Shown: piece by piece, positions 1 through 7,597 of the stretch
Numbering within the stretch: the first letter of the stretch is position 1
Layout: the number at the start of each line of letters is the position of its first letter
Source: Melioribacter sp.
GTDB taxonomy: Bacteria; Bacteroidota; Ignavibacteria; Ignavibacteriales; Melioribacteraceae
Direction: 5' to 3'
Assembly: GCA_020723965.1 (NCBI GenBank)
Contig: DYHW01000001.1
Coordinates: forward strand, 296,587 to 360,586
DNA: 64,000 bases
The notes under the pieces: generated by a model
Seen by the model: only the letters and a program-made list of their open reading frames with translations
The model's database searches: none
Told to the model about the DNA's origin: nothing
Made by a program: the position numbers and the translations under genes

Positions 1-50
1 CATGCTCATACTCTTTTGAAAGAGCACAAGATCAAGATCATGAGCAAGAA
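1..50. repeat. Dispersed imperfect intergenic repeat, copy A
   Basis: This stretch carries a GCTCAT-A-CTC block followed by GAGCA and the 14-mer GATCAAGATCATGA. A related arrangement (GCTCATGCTC, GAGCATGA, then the same 14-mer) occurs at about 9499-9560, after ugd. Sharing both blocks in the same order suggests a dispersed intergenic repeat. The left end may continue outside the window. No function can be assigned from the sequence. Confidence 0.45.
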
Positions 51-70
51 AAAAATAATGATGGAGAGAA

Positions 71-523
71 ATGGAAATCTCGAACTACAAACACAAAATA
101 ATTGAAGTGGTAAAATTTCATCAACTGGATCTGCTTGGGATCTGCAATAACGTTGTTTATTTCGACTACTTTGTAGATGCACGGATAAAATACATTCAAA
201 ACCTAAAAGCTATTTATAAGTTCAAGGAGTTTTTGGAAGGCAACTCATTTTTTATTATGGCGCAAAATGAGTGCGATTACATCGAACCCGCTTATCTTGA
301 TGATGAATTGAACATATACACTCGGATTGATTTTATTAAAAATTCAAGTTTTGGATTAAGACATTTGATTGAGAAAGAATCTTCTAAAAAAATAATTGCA
401 CACGGCGGCGGAATTGTTGTTCATATTGATAGGTATTCAAAAAAACCGTTGCAGCTTCCTGAAGAATTCTATGACGCCGTGAAAAAGTTCGAGAATAAAG
501 TTGAAGTTCTCAGAACAACCTAA
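71..523 (+). CDS. Acyl-CoA thioesterase, 4HBT hotdog family (YbgC/FcbC-like)
   Basis: This 150-residue protein has the length and N-terminal pattern of single-domain hotdog thioesterases. The segment FHQLDLLGICNNVVYFDYF (about residues 16-34) matches the 4HBT signature, in which a conserved Asp and the N-V-x-Y-F-x-Y-F stretch form the active-site helix and strand. The family hydrolyses acyl-CoA or acyl-ACP thioesters in the cytoplasm; the substrate is not predictable here. An ATG at 61 is rejected in favour of 71, which sits just after GGAGAGA at 63-69. The stop codon overlaps that of the convergent membrane gene by four bases. Confidence 0.8.
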   Translation: MEISNYKHKIIEVVKFHQLDLLGICNNVVYFDYFVDARIKYIQNLKAIYKFKEFLEGNSFFIMAQNECDYIEPAYLDDELNIYTRIDFIKNSSFGLRHLIEKESSKKIIAHGGGIVVHIDRYSKKPLQLPEEFYDAVKKFENKVEVLRTT

Positions 524-1643
524 TTCAAAAAAAATATTACTAAAGCGATCGAGATCACACTGTACGTAATTTTTCTTGACCAATCAGGCTGCTTAAATTT
601 GAAAGTCCACCATAGTTTTACAATCAACATCATAATTGCGATAAGAAGGATAGTAACCATGGCACTCTTAATAAGAGTAAGTTTTTCGTTATATAGATTG
701 AAAAGACTTTTACCAAAAAAAAATCCTCTGTAAATAAGCTGCAAGTGAAACCAGGAAACTAGTAGCGACTCACGACTAACATCTAACAATAGTGAAGAAT
801 AATTTTCCTTACTACTCAAATAATGCCATTCGCCGCCAAGCAATGCAAGAATAACGCCCAATCTTTCTAAAAAGAAAAATGGATGAGGTATTATTTTAGT
901 AAGACCGCCGGGAAGCAGGTAATTGATCTTTACAACTCCGATAAAAAAAATACCGCTGATGATCAACCGATTAGCAAATTCTTTTTCGTTGGTTTCTGCT
1001 CGCGCTTGAAGATAAAATTTAGCAATGAATGCTCCTGCGAAAATAAAGCCCCACACGGAAAAATCGGAAAGAACGAACCGTGCATTCTGTTAAAATAATT
1101 TGCGAAGATTAAGAGCATCTGCTTGTAAAAATCGGTCTTCCAAGAAAAAGGACATAAAAAAAGAATTAAGAGAGTTATAATCGTGCAGAAATTGTAAAAT
1201 GCTTTTTCTGTTTTAAAGAATATTATAGCTGTTAACAAAACGAATAAACCTGTAGCAATTATTTGAAGTATATCAACTACAAAAAGACTGCGTAAAGTTT
1301 GCTGAGCGGGAGAAATAAAAATATTCTTAAACGAAAAAGATGGTATATGCAGCGAGTAACCAGCAAGAAGGATCAAACCAAGCCGCCCTATCTTTTTCCA
1401 AAATTCTTTTCCAAATTTTCTTAACTGCTTAACACCTTTTTGAAGAGAAAGAACAAACACCATGCCCGAAGTAAATGTGAATGCCGGCGCTACCAGCCCG
1501 TTTATAAAATTTAAATACGGAAACCACCATGTTTGTTTAATGCTTGGAATAAGAAGCGAGTTAAAAACGCGCACTTCGATCATTATTACAAGCGCTAATC
1601 CTTTTAGCAGGTCGATAAATAATGCTCTTGCGCTTGAAGACAA
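520..1643 (-). pseudogene. DUF1624/heparan-alpha-glucosaminide N-acetyltransferase-like membrane protein, frameshifted
   Basis: Two overlapping minus-strand reading frames (963-1643 and 520-1056) join into one roughly 370-residue multi-pass membrane protein. The first has the typical N-terminus, a short basic stretch then FIDLLKGLALVIMI and LVAPAFTFTSGM. The second resumes with WGFIFAGAFIAKF, which in this family directly follows the FFPIFP segment seen at the end of the first frame. The break lies at about 1053-1058, where GTGTGGGG looks like a two-base TG duplication or a one-base loss. Family members are membrane acyltransferases of the cell envelope. The start is a TTG at 1643. It could be a real pseudogene or a sequencing or assembly error. 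Confidence 0.65.
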
Positions 1644-1787
1644 TCACAATCCTTTCATCTTTATTATCAAAATAAGGAATAAAATGTATTTATAATCTAA
1701 AGAATTTATGACAAGAAAATATTTTTTATCCTATCAGTTGATAAAAATTTTTGTTAGTTTTTTATCACAACAAAACACGGGGGCTTT

Positions 1788-2477
1788 ATGAATCTTGTTT
1801 TTGATATTGAAACCGTTGGTTGTGATTTTGAATCTCTTTCTGAATCACAGCGGGAATTTTTACTTCGCTATACAGAATCCGAAAAAGATTCCGACAAAAA
1901 AGAAAAGTTAATTGAAGAAACAAAGCGCTATTTGAGTCTCTATCCTTATACTGCAAAAATAGTTGCTATTGGAATGCTCAATTCAGAAACAGAAAATGTA
2001 ATGGTGCTTTATGAGGGAAGTGAAGGAGAAGAATGGACCGCAGAAGAAAATGCCGAGAAGTATAAACCCCTTCCGGAAAATGAAATGCTTCAATACTTTT
2101 GGAAGTATGCAGGTAAAGCTGAAAAAGTAATTTCGTTTAACGGAAGAAATTTTGATCTGCCTTTCATTATGATTCGTTCTGCTATTTGCAAAATTAAACC
2201 CACAAAAAATTTTATTAAAAATCGATTTGATTCTTCCAGCCACATTGATTTGCTTGAACTGTTCACGTATTACGGACTCACAAAAAAATTCAATCTCGAC
2301 TTTTATTGTCATGCTTTTGATATAGAATCACCTAAATCCAAAGGCATTACCGGAATGGATGTAAAAGAACTTTATAGAGCTGGAAGAATAAAAGATATTG
2401 CTATTTACTGCGGCAAAGATGTAAAAGCTACTTACGAGCTATATAAAATATGGGATAAATTTCTTAACATAACTTAA
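1788..2477 (+). CDS. Predicted 3'-5' exonuclease, PolB-like DEDDy family
   Basis: The 229-residue protein is a stand-alone exonuclease of the family related to the proofreading domain of DNA polymerase B. Exo I is FDIET with D6 and E8, Exo II is ISFNGRNFDLPF (about 115-126, with N118 and D123), and Exo III is YCGKD (Y207 and D211). Together these form the DEDDy metal-binding set that removes nucleotides from 3' ends. Residues between motifs I and II contain an acidic insertion (about 31-95). No polymerase domain is attached. It stands alone after a 140-base gap and is followed by a gap before a small membrane protein, so its partner is unknown. Confidence 0.85.
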   Translation: MNLVFDIETVGCDFESLSESQREFLLRYTESEKDSDKKEKLIEETKRYLSLYPYTAKIVAIGMLNSETENVMVLYEGSEGEEWTAEENAEKYKPLPENEMLQYFWKYAGKAEKVISFNGRNFDLPFIMIRSAICKIKPTKNFIKNRFDSSSHIDLLELFTYYGLTKKFNLDFYCHAFDIESPKSKGITGMDVKELYRAGRIKDIAIYCGKDVKATYELYKIWDKFLNIT

Positions 2478-2684
2478 AATGCTTTTCGAATGCTTGATGA
2501 AAAAATATTTCTTTTTATTTACTAACTTAATCTATAAATTAAATCAGAAAATAATTGGGAGACATATATTATATCCTTTTTTGGATGTTAATTATTTGTA
2601 TCCTCAATTTTTATTTGACGTGAGATTCAACCATTATTCTTGCAATAAAAAAATAATATTCTTACACTAAAAAAGAGGCGCTTA

Positions 2685-3110
2685 ATGAATACGAAAAAGT
2701 TAATTATTGCCGTAGCTGCTGTATTTATTCTTTTAGAATTAACAAACTACCTTGTTCATTCTGTAATTCTTGCTTCTGTTTATGCTTCAGAAGAAGTAGC
2801 AAAAGTATTTCGCCCTATGGCTGAAATGGAGAGTAAAATGTGGGTTATGTGGGTAATTGACTTGATCTGGGCGTTCTTTTTTGTGTTTATCTTTACTAAG
2901 GGATATCAAAACAGAGGAATAATGGAAGGTGTGCGTTACGGAATTTATATGGGGTTGTTTGTTTATCTAGTTGCCGCTTATGCTCAGTTTGTCGTTTATC
3001 CGCTTCCTTACTCTCTTACTTTTCAATGGTTTGTTTATGGGTTCATTCAGTCAATAATTCTTGGCGTTGTTACATCGCTGCTCTATAAACCCGCAGAACA
3101 AAAAGAATAA
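2685..3110 (+). CDS. Small four-helix membrane protein of unknown function
   Basis: This 141-residue protein has four hydrophobic segments (about residues 5-30, 53-74, 85-107 and 111-134) and almost no soluble part, so it should be an integral inner-membrane protein. I do not recognise a family. An AAGAGGCG ribosome-binding site at 2671-2678 supports the start. A strong terminator follows at 3131-3160, so it is probably the last gene of its transcript. Codon use and base composition look like its neighbours. Confidence 0.65.
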   Translation: MNTKKLIIAVAAVFILLELTNYLVHSVILASVYASEEVAKVFRPMAEMESKMWVMWVIDLIWAFFFVFIFTKGYQNRGIMEGVRYGIYMGLFVYLVAAYAQFVVYPLPYSLTFQWFVYGFIQSIILGVVTSLLYKPAEQKE

Positions 3111-3130
3111 AAAAAATAATTAGTAAAATT

Positions 3131-3160
3131 AAAGGGACATAAATTGATGTCCCTTTTTTG
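3131..3160 (+). terminator. Rho-independent terminator after the four-helix membrane protein
   Basis: AAAGGGACAT and ATGTCCCTTT form a ten-base stem with a six-base loop, followed by a T-rich run. It lies 20 bases after the stop codon of the membrane-protein gene. Confidence 0.85.
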
Positions 3161-3290
3161 TTTTAGCTATAATTATTTGTGAAGTTGCTGTTATTTTTTT
3201 AAAATTATCTATGATAATTATGATAAACATAACACAATAGATTATTTTAAGGTCATCATAATCAATACAAACTGTACGATGATTTGAGTA

Positions 3291-3458
3291 ATGAAAAAAC
3301 ACAGTCCCAATATTATTTTTTTGTTAATAGCATACTTCTTTACAGCGCTCGCTATCGGATTTCTAGTATTCGGAATTTATTACTTCTTCAAATCTCCATT
3401 TGATAAAAAAGCAGAACAATACAGAAATGAACAGATCAGAAAAAAAATACATCTATAA
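3291..3458 (+). CDS. Small single-pass membrane protein (55 residues)
   Basis: An ATG at 3291 opens a 55-residue frame: a short N-terminus, one long hydrophobic helix (about residues 8-33, IIFLLIAYFFTALAIGFLV), then a charged tail rich in Lys, Glu, Gln and Arg. The basic side after the helix predicts a cytoplasmic C-terminus. Only a weak purine tract (TTTGAGTA) precedes the start. It is shorter than usual gene-calling limits and I recognise no family. It lies between a terminator and the sulfur operon, with no clear link to either. Confidence 0.45.
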   Translation: MKKHSPNIIFLLIAYFFTALAIGFLVFGIYYFFKSPFDKKAEQYRNEQIRKKIHL

Positions 3459-3513
3459 CACCATAAAACCTTTCTATTGCAAATCTTTTTCCACTTCTTT
3501 TCCCTAATTGCTT

Positions 3514-3580
3514 AAAAATCTTTAAGAGAACTAGAAATCAGTTACATCTCTCAAAATCAAGAGTTATCTTAAAGATTTTT
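3514..3580. promoter_or_regulatory. Long-spaced 13-bp inverted repeat upstream of the MerR/sulfur operon
   Basis: AAAAATCTTTAAG at 3514-3526 and its exact reverse complement CTTAAAGATTTTT at 3568-3580 flank a 41-base centre. The centre itself holds partly matching AGAGAACT/AGAGTTAT sequences. The element lies about 110 bases before the merR start in an otherwise empty region. It could be an RNA hairpin ending in T residues or a regulator binding site; the sequence does not decide between these. Confidence 0.4.
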
Positions 3581-3690
3581 CTTGGACATAAGAATCTTTT
3601 GCACGATTTTTACACCTAATCTTATAAAAAATTGGTAATTATTGATGGCAAGATAATTGACATTTATAAATATCAATAAATAGATTTAGC

Positions 3691-4143
3691 ATGACACACA
3701 CTAACATTTCTCAAGACGAACCAATCTACTCAATAGGAACGGCGGCAAGACTTCTTCACATTTCTGTTCATACATTAAGAATGTATGAGAGGGAAGGTCT
3801 TTTCATTCCGTATAAAAAAGATTCCAACCAAAGATTGTTTTCTAAAAAGGATATTGAACGGATTGAGTGTATTCGTCGCGCTATCAATGAATCGAAAATC
3901 AGTATTAACGGCATCAAAACTATTTACTCACTTATTCCATGCTGGGATGTGATTGAATGTTCAACAGAAGATAGAAAGGTTTGCAAGGCATATAACGGGC
4001 ACACTAATGCATGCTGGAGTTACAAACATCCAAAAACTATTTGCGAAAACCGTGAGTGTAGAACTTGCGAGGTTTATAATTCTTTTGGCGATTGCAGTTC
4101 TATCAAAGAAAAGATAAAAGAAATAACAACAACTAATATCTAA
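3691..4143 (+). CDS. MerR-family regulator with cysteine-rich (two-CW-like) C-terminal domain
   Basis: Residues about 11-80 form a MerR winged helix-turn-helix, with YSIGTAARLLHISVHTLRMY recognition helices and the wing EGLFIPYKKDSNQRLFS. A following helix would give dimerisation. In place of a usual effector domain there is a compact tail with about nine cysteines (CWDVIEC, VCKAY, ACW, C-x4-C-x2-C, C). This pattern resembles the CW-motif domains seen in redox or signalling proteins and suggests metal or iron-sulfur binding or thiol sensing. It lies 20 bases before the SQR-like gene and probably controls the sulfur operon. The effector is inferred only. Confidence 0.75.
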   Translation: MTHTNISQDEPIYSIGTAARLLHISVHTLRMYEREGLFIPYKKDSNQRLFSKKDIERIECIRRAINESKISINGIKTIYSLIPCWDVIECSTEDRKVCKAYNGHTNACWSYKHPKTICENRECRTCEVYNSFGDCSSIKEKIKEITTTNI

Positions 4144-4163
4144 CCATTAATGAAGGGTCATAA

Positions 4164-5393
4164 ATGAAAAAACTTTTAATTCTAGGCGCCGGAACAGCCG
4201 GGACAATGATGCTAAACAAATTAAATGCTGTTTTAGATAAATCACAATGGCAGATTACAATAGTTGATCAGTTTGAAACTCATTACTATCAACCTGGATT
4301 TCTATTCATTCCTTTTGGCATTTATAAAAGAAAAGATGTGATCAAACCGAAGAGAGATTTCTTTCCGACCGGAGCAAATGTAATTGTTTCTGAAATTGAA
4401 AAAATTGAACCAAAAGAGAATCGTGTAATTCTAAAAAACAATATTGTGCTTTCTTACGATCTATTGATAATAGCCACTGGCGCAAAAATAAAACCGGAAG
4501 AAACTGAAGGGTTAAAAGGAGAACTTTGGCAGAAAAATGTTTTTGATTTTTATACAATTGAAGGTGCTTGCGCTCTCTCAAATTTCTTTAAGCATTGGAA
4601 AGGCGGTAAACTTGTTTTGAATATTACAGAGATGCCGATTAAATGTCCCGTTGCACCGCTAGAGTTTGTGTTTCTTGCCGACTCATATTTCACAGAAAAG
4701 GGAATACGCGATAAAGTTGACATAAATTTTGTAACGCCGCTGCCTGGAGCGTTTACTAAACCAAAAGCTTCTGAAATTCTTGGAGATTTTCTTGATAAGA
4801 AAAATATTAAACTCACACCGGATTTTAATATTGCGCGTGTGGATAATGAGGGGAAAAAAATAGTTTCATGGGATGAGCGTGTAGTGGATTTCGATGTTCT
4901 TGTAACGATACCTACAAATATGGGGGATGAAGCTATTGCGCGGAGCGGAATGGGCAATGAATTGAATTTTGTTCCGACTGATAAACAAACACTACAATCG
5001 CTAGATTACAAAAATATTTTTGTTATTGGCGATGCTACAGATTTACCAAGTTCTAAGGCGGGGTCAGTTGCACATTTTCAAGCGGATATTCTTCTAGAAA
5101 ATATTTTGAGTGTAATCGAAGGAAGAGAACCACAAGAAAAATTTGACGGACATGCAAACTGTTTTATTGAATCCGGTTTCGGAAAAGGAATTCTTATCGA
5201 TTTCAATTATGATACCGAACCTCTTCCCGGAAAATATCCACTGCCCGGCATTGGTCCATTTTCTCTTCTTGAAGAAACGAAGATGAACCATTACGGAAAA
5301 GTAATGTTTAGATGGATGTACTGGAATTTCTTATTGAAAGGAACTGAATTACCGATAGAATCTCATATGTCAATGGCTGGAAAGAGGATGTAA
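4164..5393 (+). CDS. Sulfide:quinone oxidoreductase-like FAD flavoprotein
   Basis: This 409-residue protein begins with an FAD-binding Rossmann motif (LLILGAGTAGTMM, residues 4-16), has an ATG motif (LLIIATGA, about 100-107) and a second FAD-contacting segment NIFVIGDATDLP (about 284-295). C161 in KCPVAPLE and C333 in HANCFIE match the paired redox cysteines of SQR enzymes, which pass electrons from sulfide through FAD to membrane quinone while building polysulfide. A hydrophobic and aromatic C-terminal segment (RWMYWNFLLKG) suits membrane attachment. It is followed after one base by the DUF1641 gene. The SQR subtype was not determined. Confidence 0.85.
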   Translation: MKKLLILGAGTAGTMMLNKLNAVLDKSQWQITIVDQFETHYYQPGFLFIPFGIYKRKDVIKPKRDFFPTGANVIVSEIEKIEPKENRVILKNNIVLSYDLLIIATGAKIKPEETEGLKGELWQKNVFDFYTIEGACALSNFFKHWKGGKLVLNITEMPIKCPVAPLEFVFLADSYFTEKGIRDKVDINFVTPLPGAFTKPKASEILGDFLDKKNIKLTPDFNIARVDNEGKKIVSWDERVVDFDVLVTIPTNMGDEAIARSGMGNELNFVPTDKQTLQSLDYKNIFVIGDATDLPSSKAGSVAHFQADILLENILSVIEGREPQEKFDGHANCFIESGFGKGILIDFNYDTEPLPGKYPLPGIGPFSLLEETKMNHYGKVMFRWMYWNFLLKGTELPIESHMSMAGKRM

Positions 5394-5394
5394 A

Positions 5395-6099
5395 ATGGAA
5401 GAAAAAGTTATTCAAAACCAGATTGATTCAATCAACAAAAAATTAGATATCATTCTTGAAGAGATAGAACTTCAAAGCAGGCACCGCCGTGAAATGGATG
5501 ATCTGAAAGATGACCTGATGCGCGTTGGTAAAGATTTGTATGACACTGCCGTTATCGAACTTGAACAGGTGCATGATCAGGTAAGCACAAGAGATATTCT
5601 TCATCTTGGTAAATATCTTTTAAGAAATGTGAACACGATTAGCCGCACCATCCAGCAATTAGAAAATCTAAAAGACTTTCTAACAGACGTTTCCCCTTTA
5701 GTTAGAGAATCAATAATCGATTTAATGAAAAAGTTAGATGAATTTGATAGAAAAGGATATTTTGAATTTGGTAAAGAGGCCGTAAAAATTGTTGATAATG
5801 TTGTAACTTCATTTAGTAAAGAGGATGTGAAAAATTTAGGCGATAACGTTGTAACTATGCTAAACACAGTTAAGAGTTTAACGCAGCCCGACATGCTCCA
5901 AGCAATCAATAATGCTCTCAATGTCTATAAGCAGCTCGATATCAGTGTGGATGAAAAAGTTTCACTTTTCAGTTTGATGAAAGAGCTTAATTCGCCCGAA
6001 GTTAAAAGAGGATTAGCGTTTGGAATTAAATTCTTAAAAAATTTAGCGAACTCACAAAACTATTCAGATATAAAAACGAATTCATTAAAAACAAATTAA
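5395..6099 (+). CDS. DUF1641 domain protein
   Basis: The 234-residue protein starts with a coiled coil (about 1-60) and ends with the segment EVKRGLAFGIKFLKNLA, typical of DUF1641. That family often sits beside SQR-like or formate-dehydrogenase-like redox genes. It is all helical, without a signal peptide or membrane span. One base separates it from the SQR-like gene, so the two are almost certainly co-expressed. The biochemical role is not established; a scaffold or partner for the flavoprotein is an inference from context. Confidence 0.75.
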   Translation: MEEKVIQNQIDSINKKLDIILEEIELQSRHRREMDDLKDDLMRVGKDLYDTAVIELEQVHDQVSTRDILHLGKYLLRNVNTISRTIQQLENLKDFLTDVSPLVRESIIDLMKKLDEFDRKGYFEFGKEAVKIVDNVVTSFSKEDVKNLGDNVVTMLNTVKSLTQPDMLQAINNALNVYKQLDISVDEKVSLFSLMKELNSPEVKRGLAFGIKFLKNLANSQNYSDIKTNSLKTN

Positions 6100-6114
6100 A
6101 CTTAGGAGAAAAAT

Positions 6115-6432
6115 ATGGCAGCAAAAGAATATGCCGGCAAAATGATTGAATTAGATACCGATGGTAATTTAGCTAACCTAACTGATTGGAATGAAGAAAT
6201 CGCTAAAGCATTAGCTCCTGAAGAAGGAATTCCAGCATTGACAGATCGTCATTGGGTTGTTATCAATTATATGAGAAAAGAATTCCAAGCAAAAAGCGAT
6301 GCACCTTCAATTAGAAAATTAACTAAAGAAAGCGGCGTTGATACAAAAGAATTGTATGCTCTCTTTCCAGGCGGACCAGCTAAAAAAGCTGCACGTATTG
6401 CAGGATTACCGAAACCAAAAGGTTGTATTTAA
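6115..6432 (+). CDS. DsrC/TusE-family sulfur carrier with a single C-terminal cysteine
   Basis: The 105-residue sequence matches the DsrC/TusE fold, with DWNEEIAKALAPEEGI, LTDRHWVVINYMR and the C-terminal arm GLPKPKGCI. C104 is the penultimate CysA that carries sulfane sulfur. The second arm cysteine of true DsrC, eleven residues earlier, is replaced here by A93. The protein should therefore act as a persulfide carrier, like TusE, rather than form the DsrC trisulfide. A strong TTAGGAGAA site precedes it. It sits between DUF1641 and a DsrE-like gene in one operon. Confidence 0.88.
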   Translation: MAAKEYAGKMIELDTDGNLANLTDWNEEIAKALAPEEGIPALTDRHWVVINYMRKEFQAKSDAPSIRKLTKESGVDTKELYALFPGGPAKKAARIAGLPKPKGCI

Positions 6433-6449
6433 TAAAAGGAGAAATAAAA

Positions 6450-6941
6450 ATGGCAGAGCCAATTAAGAAAGTATCTATAGTTGTTTCTAAGGGATCCCTT
6501 GAAGGTGTTTACCCCGGTTTAATTATGGCTAACGGCGCAAGAATGGAAGGAATTGAAGCCACATTATTTTTTACATTTTTCGGTTTGCATGCAGTGATCG
6601 AAAAAAAGATGGATAAACTAAAAGTAGCAACTGTAGGCAATCCGGCTATGTGCGTTCCTACTGCAATGGGACCGGGGTTACCTACATGGATGGGTGCTAT
6701 CCCTGGTATGTCTTGGTTTGCAACTTGGATGATGAAAAAAGAGATGGAGAAATTAGATATTCCTCCTGTTCGCGAATTCATCGAAATGATACACGATGCT
6801 GGATGTGAAATCTACGGGTGCAAAGCTACTGTGGATATGTTCCACTTAACTAAGAAAGATTTTTGTCCTCAAGTGGATGATATTATTTCTGTTGGGCAGT
6901 TCTACGAAAAATCTGCCGGCGCACAAATTATCTTTACTTGA
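6450..6941 (+). CDS. DsrE/DsrF-like (DsrE2-type) sulfur-transfer protein
   Basis: The chosen start is ATG 6450 because AAAGGAGAA lies at 6435-6442; an earlier in-frame TTG at 6423 would overlap the dsrC-like gene. The 163-residue product has the DsrE fold pattern. It opens with a Rossmann-like strand (VSIVVSKGSLEGVYPGLIMANGA), has a hydrophobic middle rich in Met and Trp, and ends with DAGCEIYGCKATVDMF, with C119 and C124. C68 and C139 are additional thiols. DsrE2-type proteins are sulfurtransferases thought to pass sulfane sulfur to TusA or DsrC-like carriers. It closes the sulfur operon; an inverted repeat follows. Confidence 0.82.
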   Translation: MAEPIKKVSIVVSKGSLEGVYPGLIMANGARMEGIEATLFFTFFGLHAVIEKKMDKLKVATVGNPAMCVPTAMGPGLPTWMGAIPGMSWFATWMMKKEMEKLDIPPVREFIEMIHDAGCEIYGCKATVDMFHLTKKDFCPQVDDIISVGQFYEKSAGAQIIFT

Positions 6942-7254
6942 TTAAAAATTGAGTATGACTCAAAGTAAATTTTTCTCTGTGTCTCTGTGGTGAAAAATAA
7001 AACCACAGAGGCGCAGAGCTACAGAGGAAACTCAAACATATCGAATCTCTTTTGATCTCTGATGCGTGTTTATATTTATTTTTTTCGATAAACCTTTTGA
7101 AATGCTTAAGAACAAATGGGGAGAGGATCGAAAACCAGATAAATGTAATTACGATTGATCTTATCAGCATAAATAAAATTTCGTAAGCGCGGTTCTTGCC
7201 TAGTGGAGGATAGAAGAACGAAAGCGTCATCAATGCGATAAGAAATATGAGCAA
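6934..7254 (-). CDS. Hypothetical two-helix membrane protein, start uncertain, possibly a remnant
   Basis: The minus-strand frame encodes two hydrophobic stretches separated by PPLGKNRAYEI, followed by a basic segment (KHFKRFIEKNKYKH). Its last 40 residues translate the inverted repeat at 6975-7018, which suggests that the natural end was altered by repeat insertion. The frame stays open upstream to about 7374 and reads a plausible basic N-terminus (RREEE, KKKRWWKR), but that part contains no ATG, GTG or TTG. The TTG at 7254 has no convincing ribosome-binding site. It may be a decayed gene; no family is recognised. Confidence 0.3.
   Translation of the reverse strand: MLIFLIALMTLSFFYPPLGKNRAYEILFMLIRSIVITFIWFSILSPFVLKHFKRFIEKNKYKHASEIKRDSICLSFLCSSAPLWFYFSPQRHREKFTLSHTQFLIK
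6975..7018. repeat. Inverted repeat of the CTCTGTGTCTCTGTGGT type
   Basis: CTCTGTGTCTCTGTGGT (6975-6991) and ACCACAGAGGCGCAGAG (7002-7018) form a long imperfect stem over a ten-base AT-rich loop. It lies 33 bases after the end of the sulfur operon. It could work as a transcript-end hairpin, but it lacks a T run on the + side and looks like a dispersed palindromic repeat. Confidence 0.65.
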
Positions 7255-7597
7255 AACAATTCCGGATGATCTTTTCCACCAACGTTTCTTTTTATTCTTT
7301 TCAAAAAAAAATTCTTCTTCTCTTCTAATGGAAAAGTGCGGGAGTCTGTTAAAAAAAATAAGTGCTATATTAAATCACTATCACAATTTTATTCTCAACT
7401 GATTTTTGTATTTTTAAATTAAATTAAAAATGCTGATAGCGATTTAAAAGTTTTTGAAAGCTTTTGGAAGGTTTTGAAGCGGCGCACGGTGTGAAGCAGC
7501 AGTGTTTGAATCTTCTACGCAGCAGGCGCCAATCATTATTGATTATAAATTATTAGCTGAGAAACAGGCAGTACAATTCAAAATATTGAGGTGAAGA
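7255..7597. other. Intergenic stretch before rfbC with a 10-base tandem repeat
   Basis: No supported gene lies on the + strand here; the minus strand holds only the start-less extension of the neighbouring frame. At 7441-7480 four consecutive ten-base blocks resemble each other (GATTTAAAAG, TTTTTGAAAG, CTTTTGGAAG, GTTTTGAAGC). The remainder is AT-rich and probably holds the rfbC promoter, but no convincing box was found. Confidence 0.4.

Noticed and set aside
883..1098. + strand frame of 71 codons
   Set aside because: It is antisense to the DUF1624-type gene across its frameshift and has no family features.
2479..2670. 63-codon + strand frame between the exonuclease and the membrane protein
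   Set aside because: It has no ribosome-binding site, begins directly after the exonuclease stop, and has an irregular composition rich in Phe, Tyr, Ile and Asn like translated AT-rich spacer DNA.
3657..3690. TTGACA box as a sigma-70 promoter for merR
   Set aside because: A -10 box at the usual 17-base spacing would fall almost on the start codon, so it cannot be the promoter as read.
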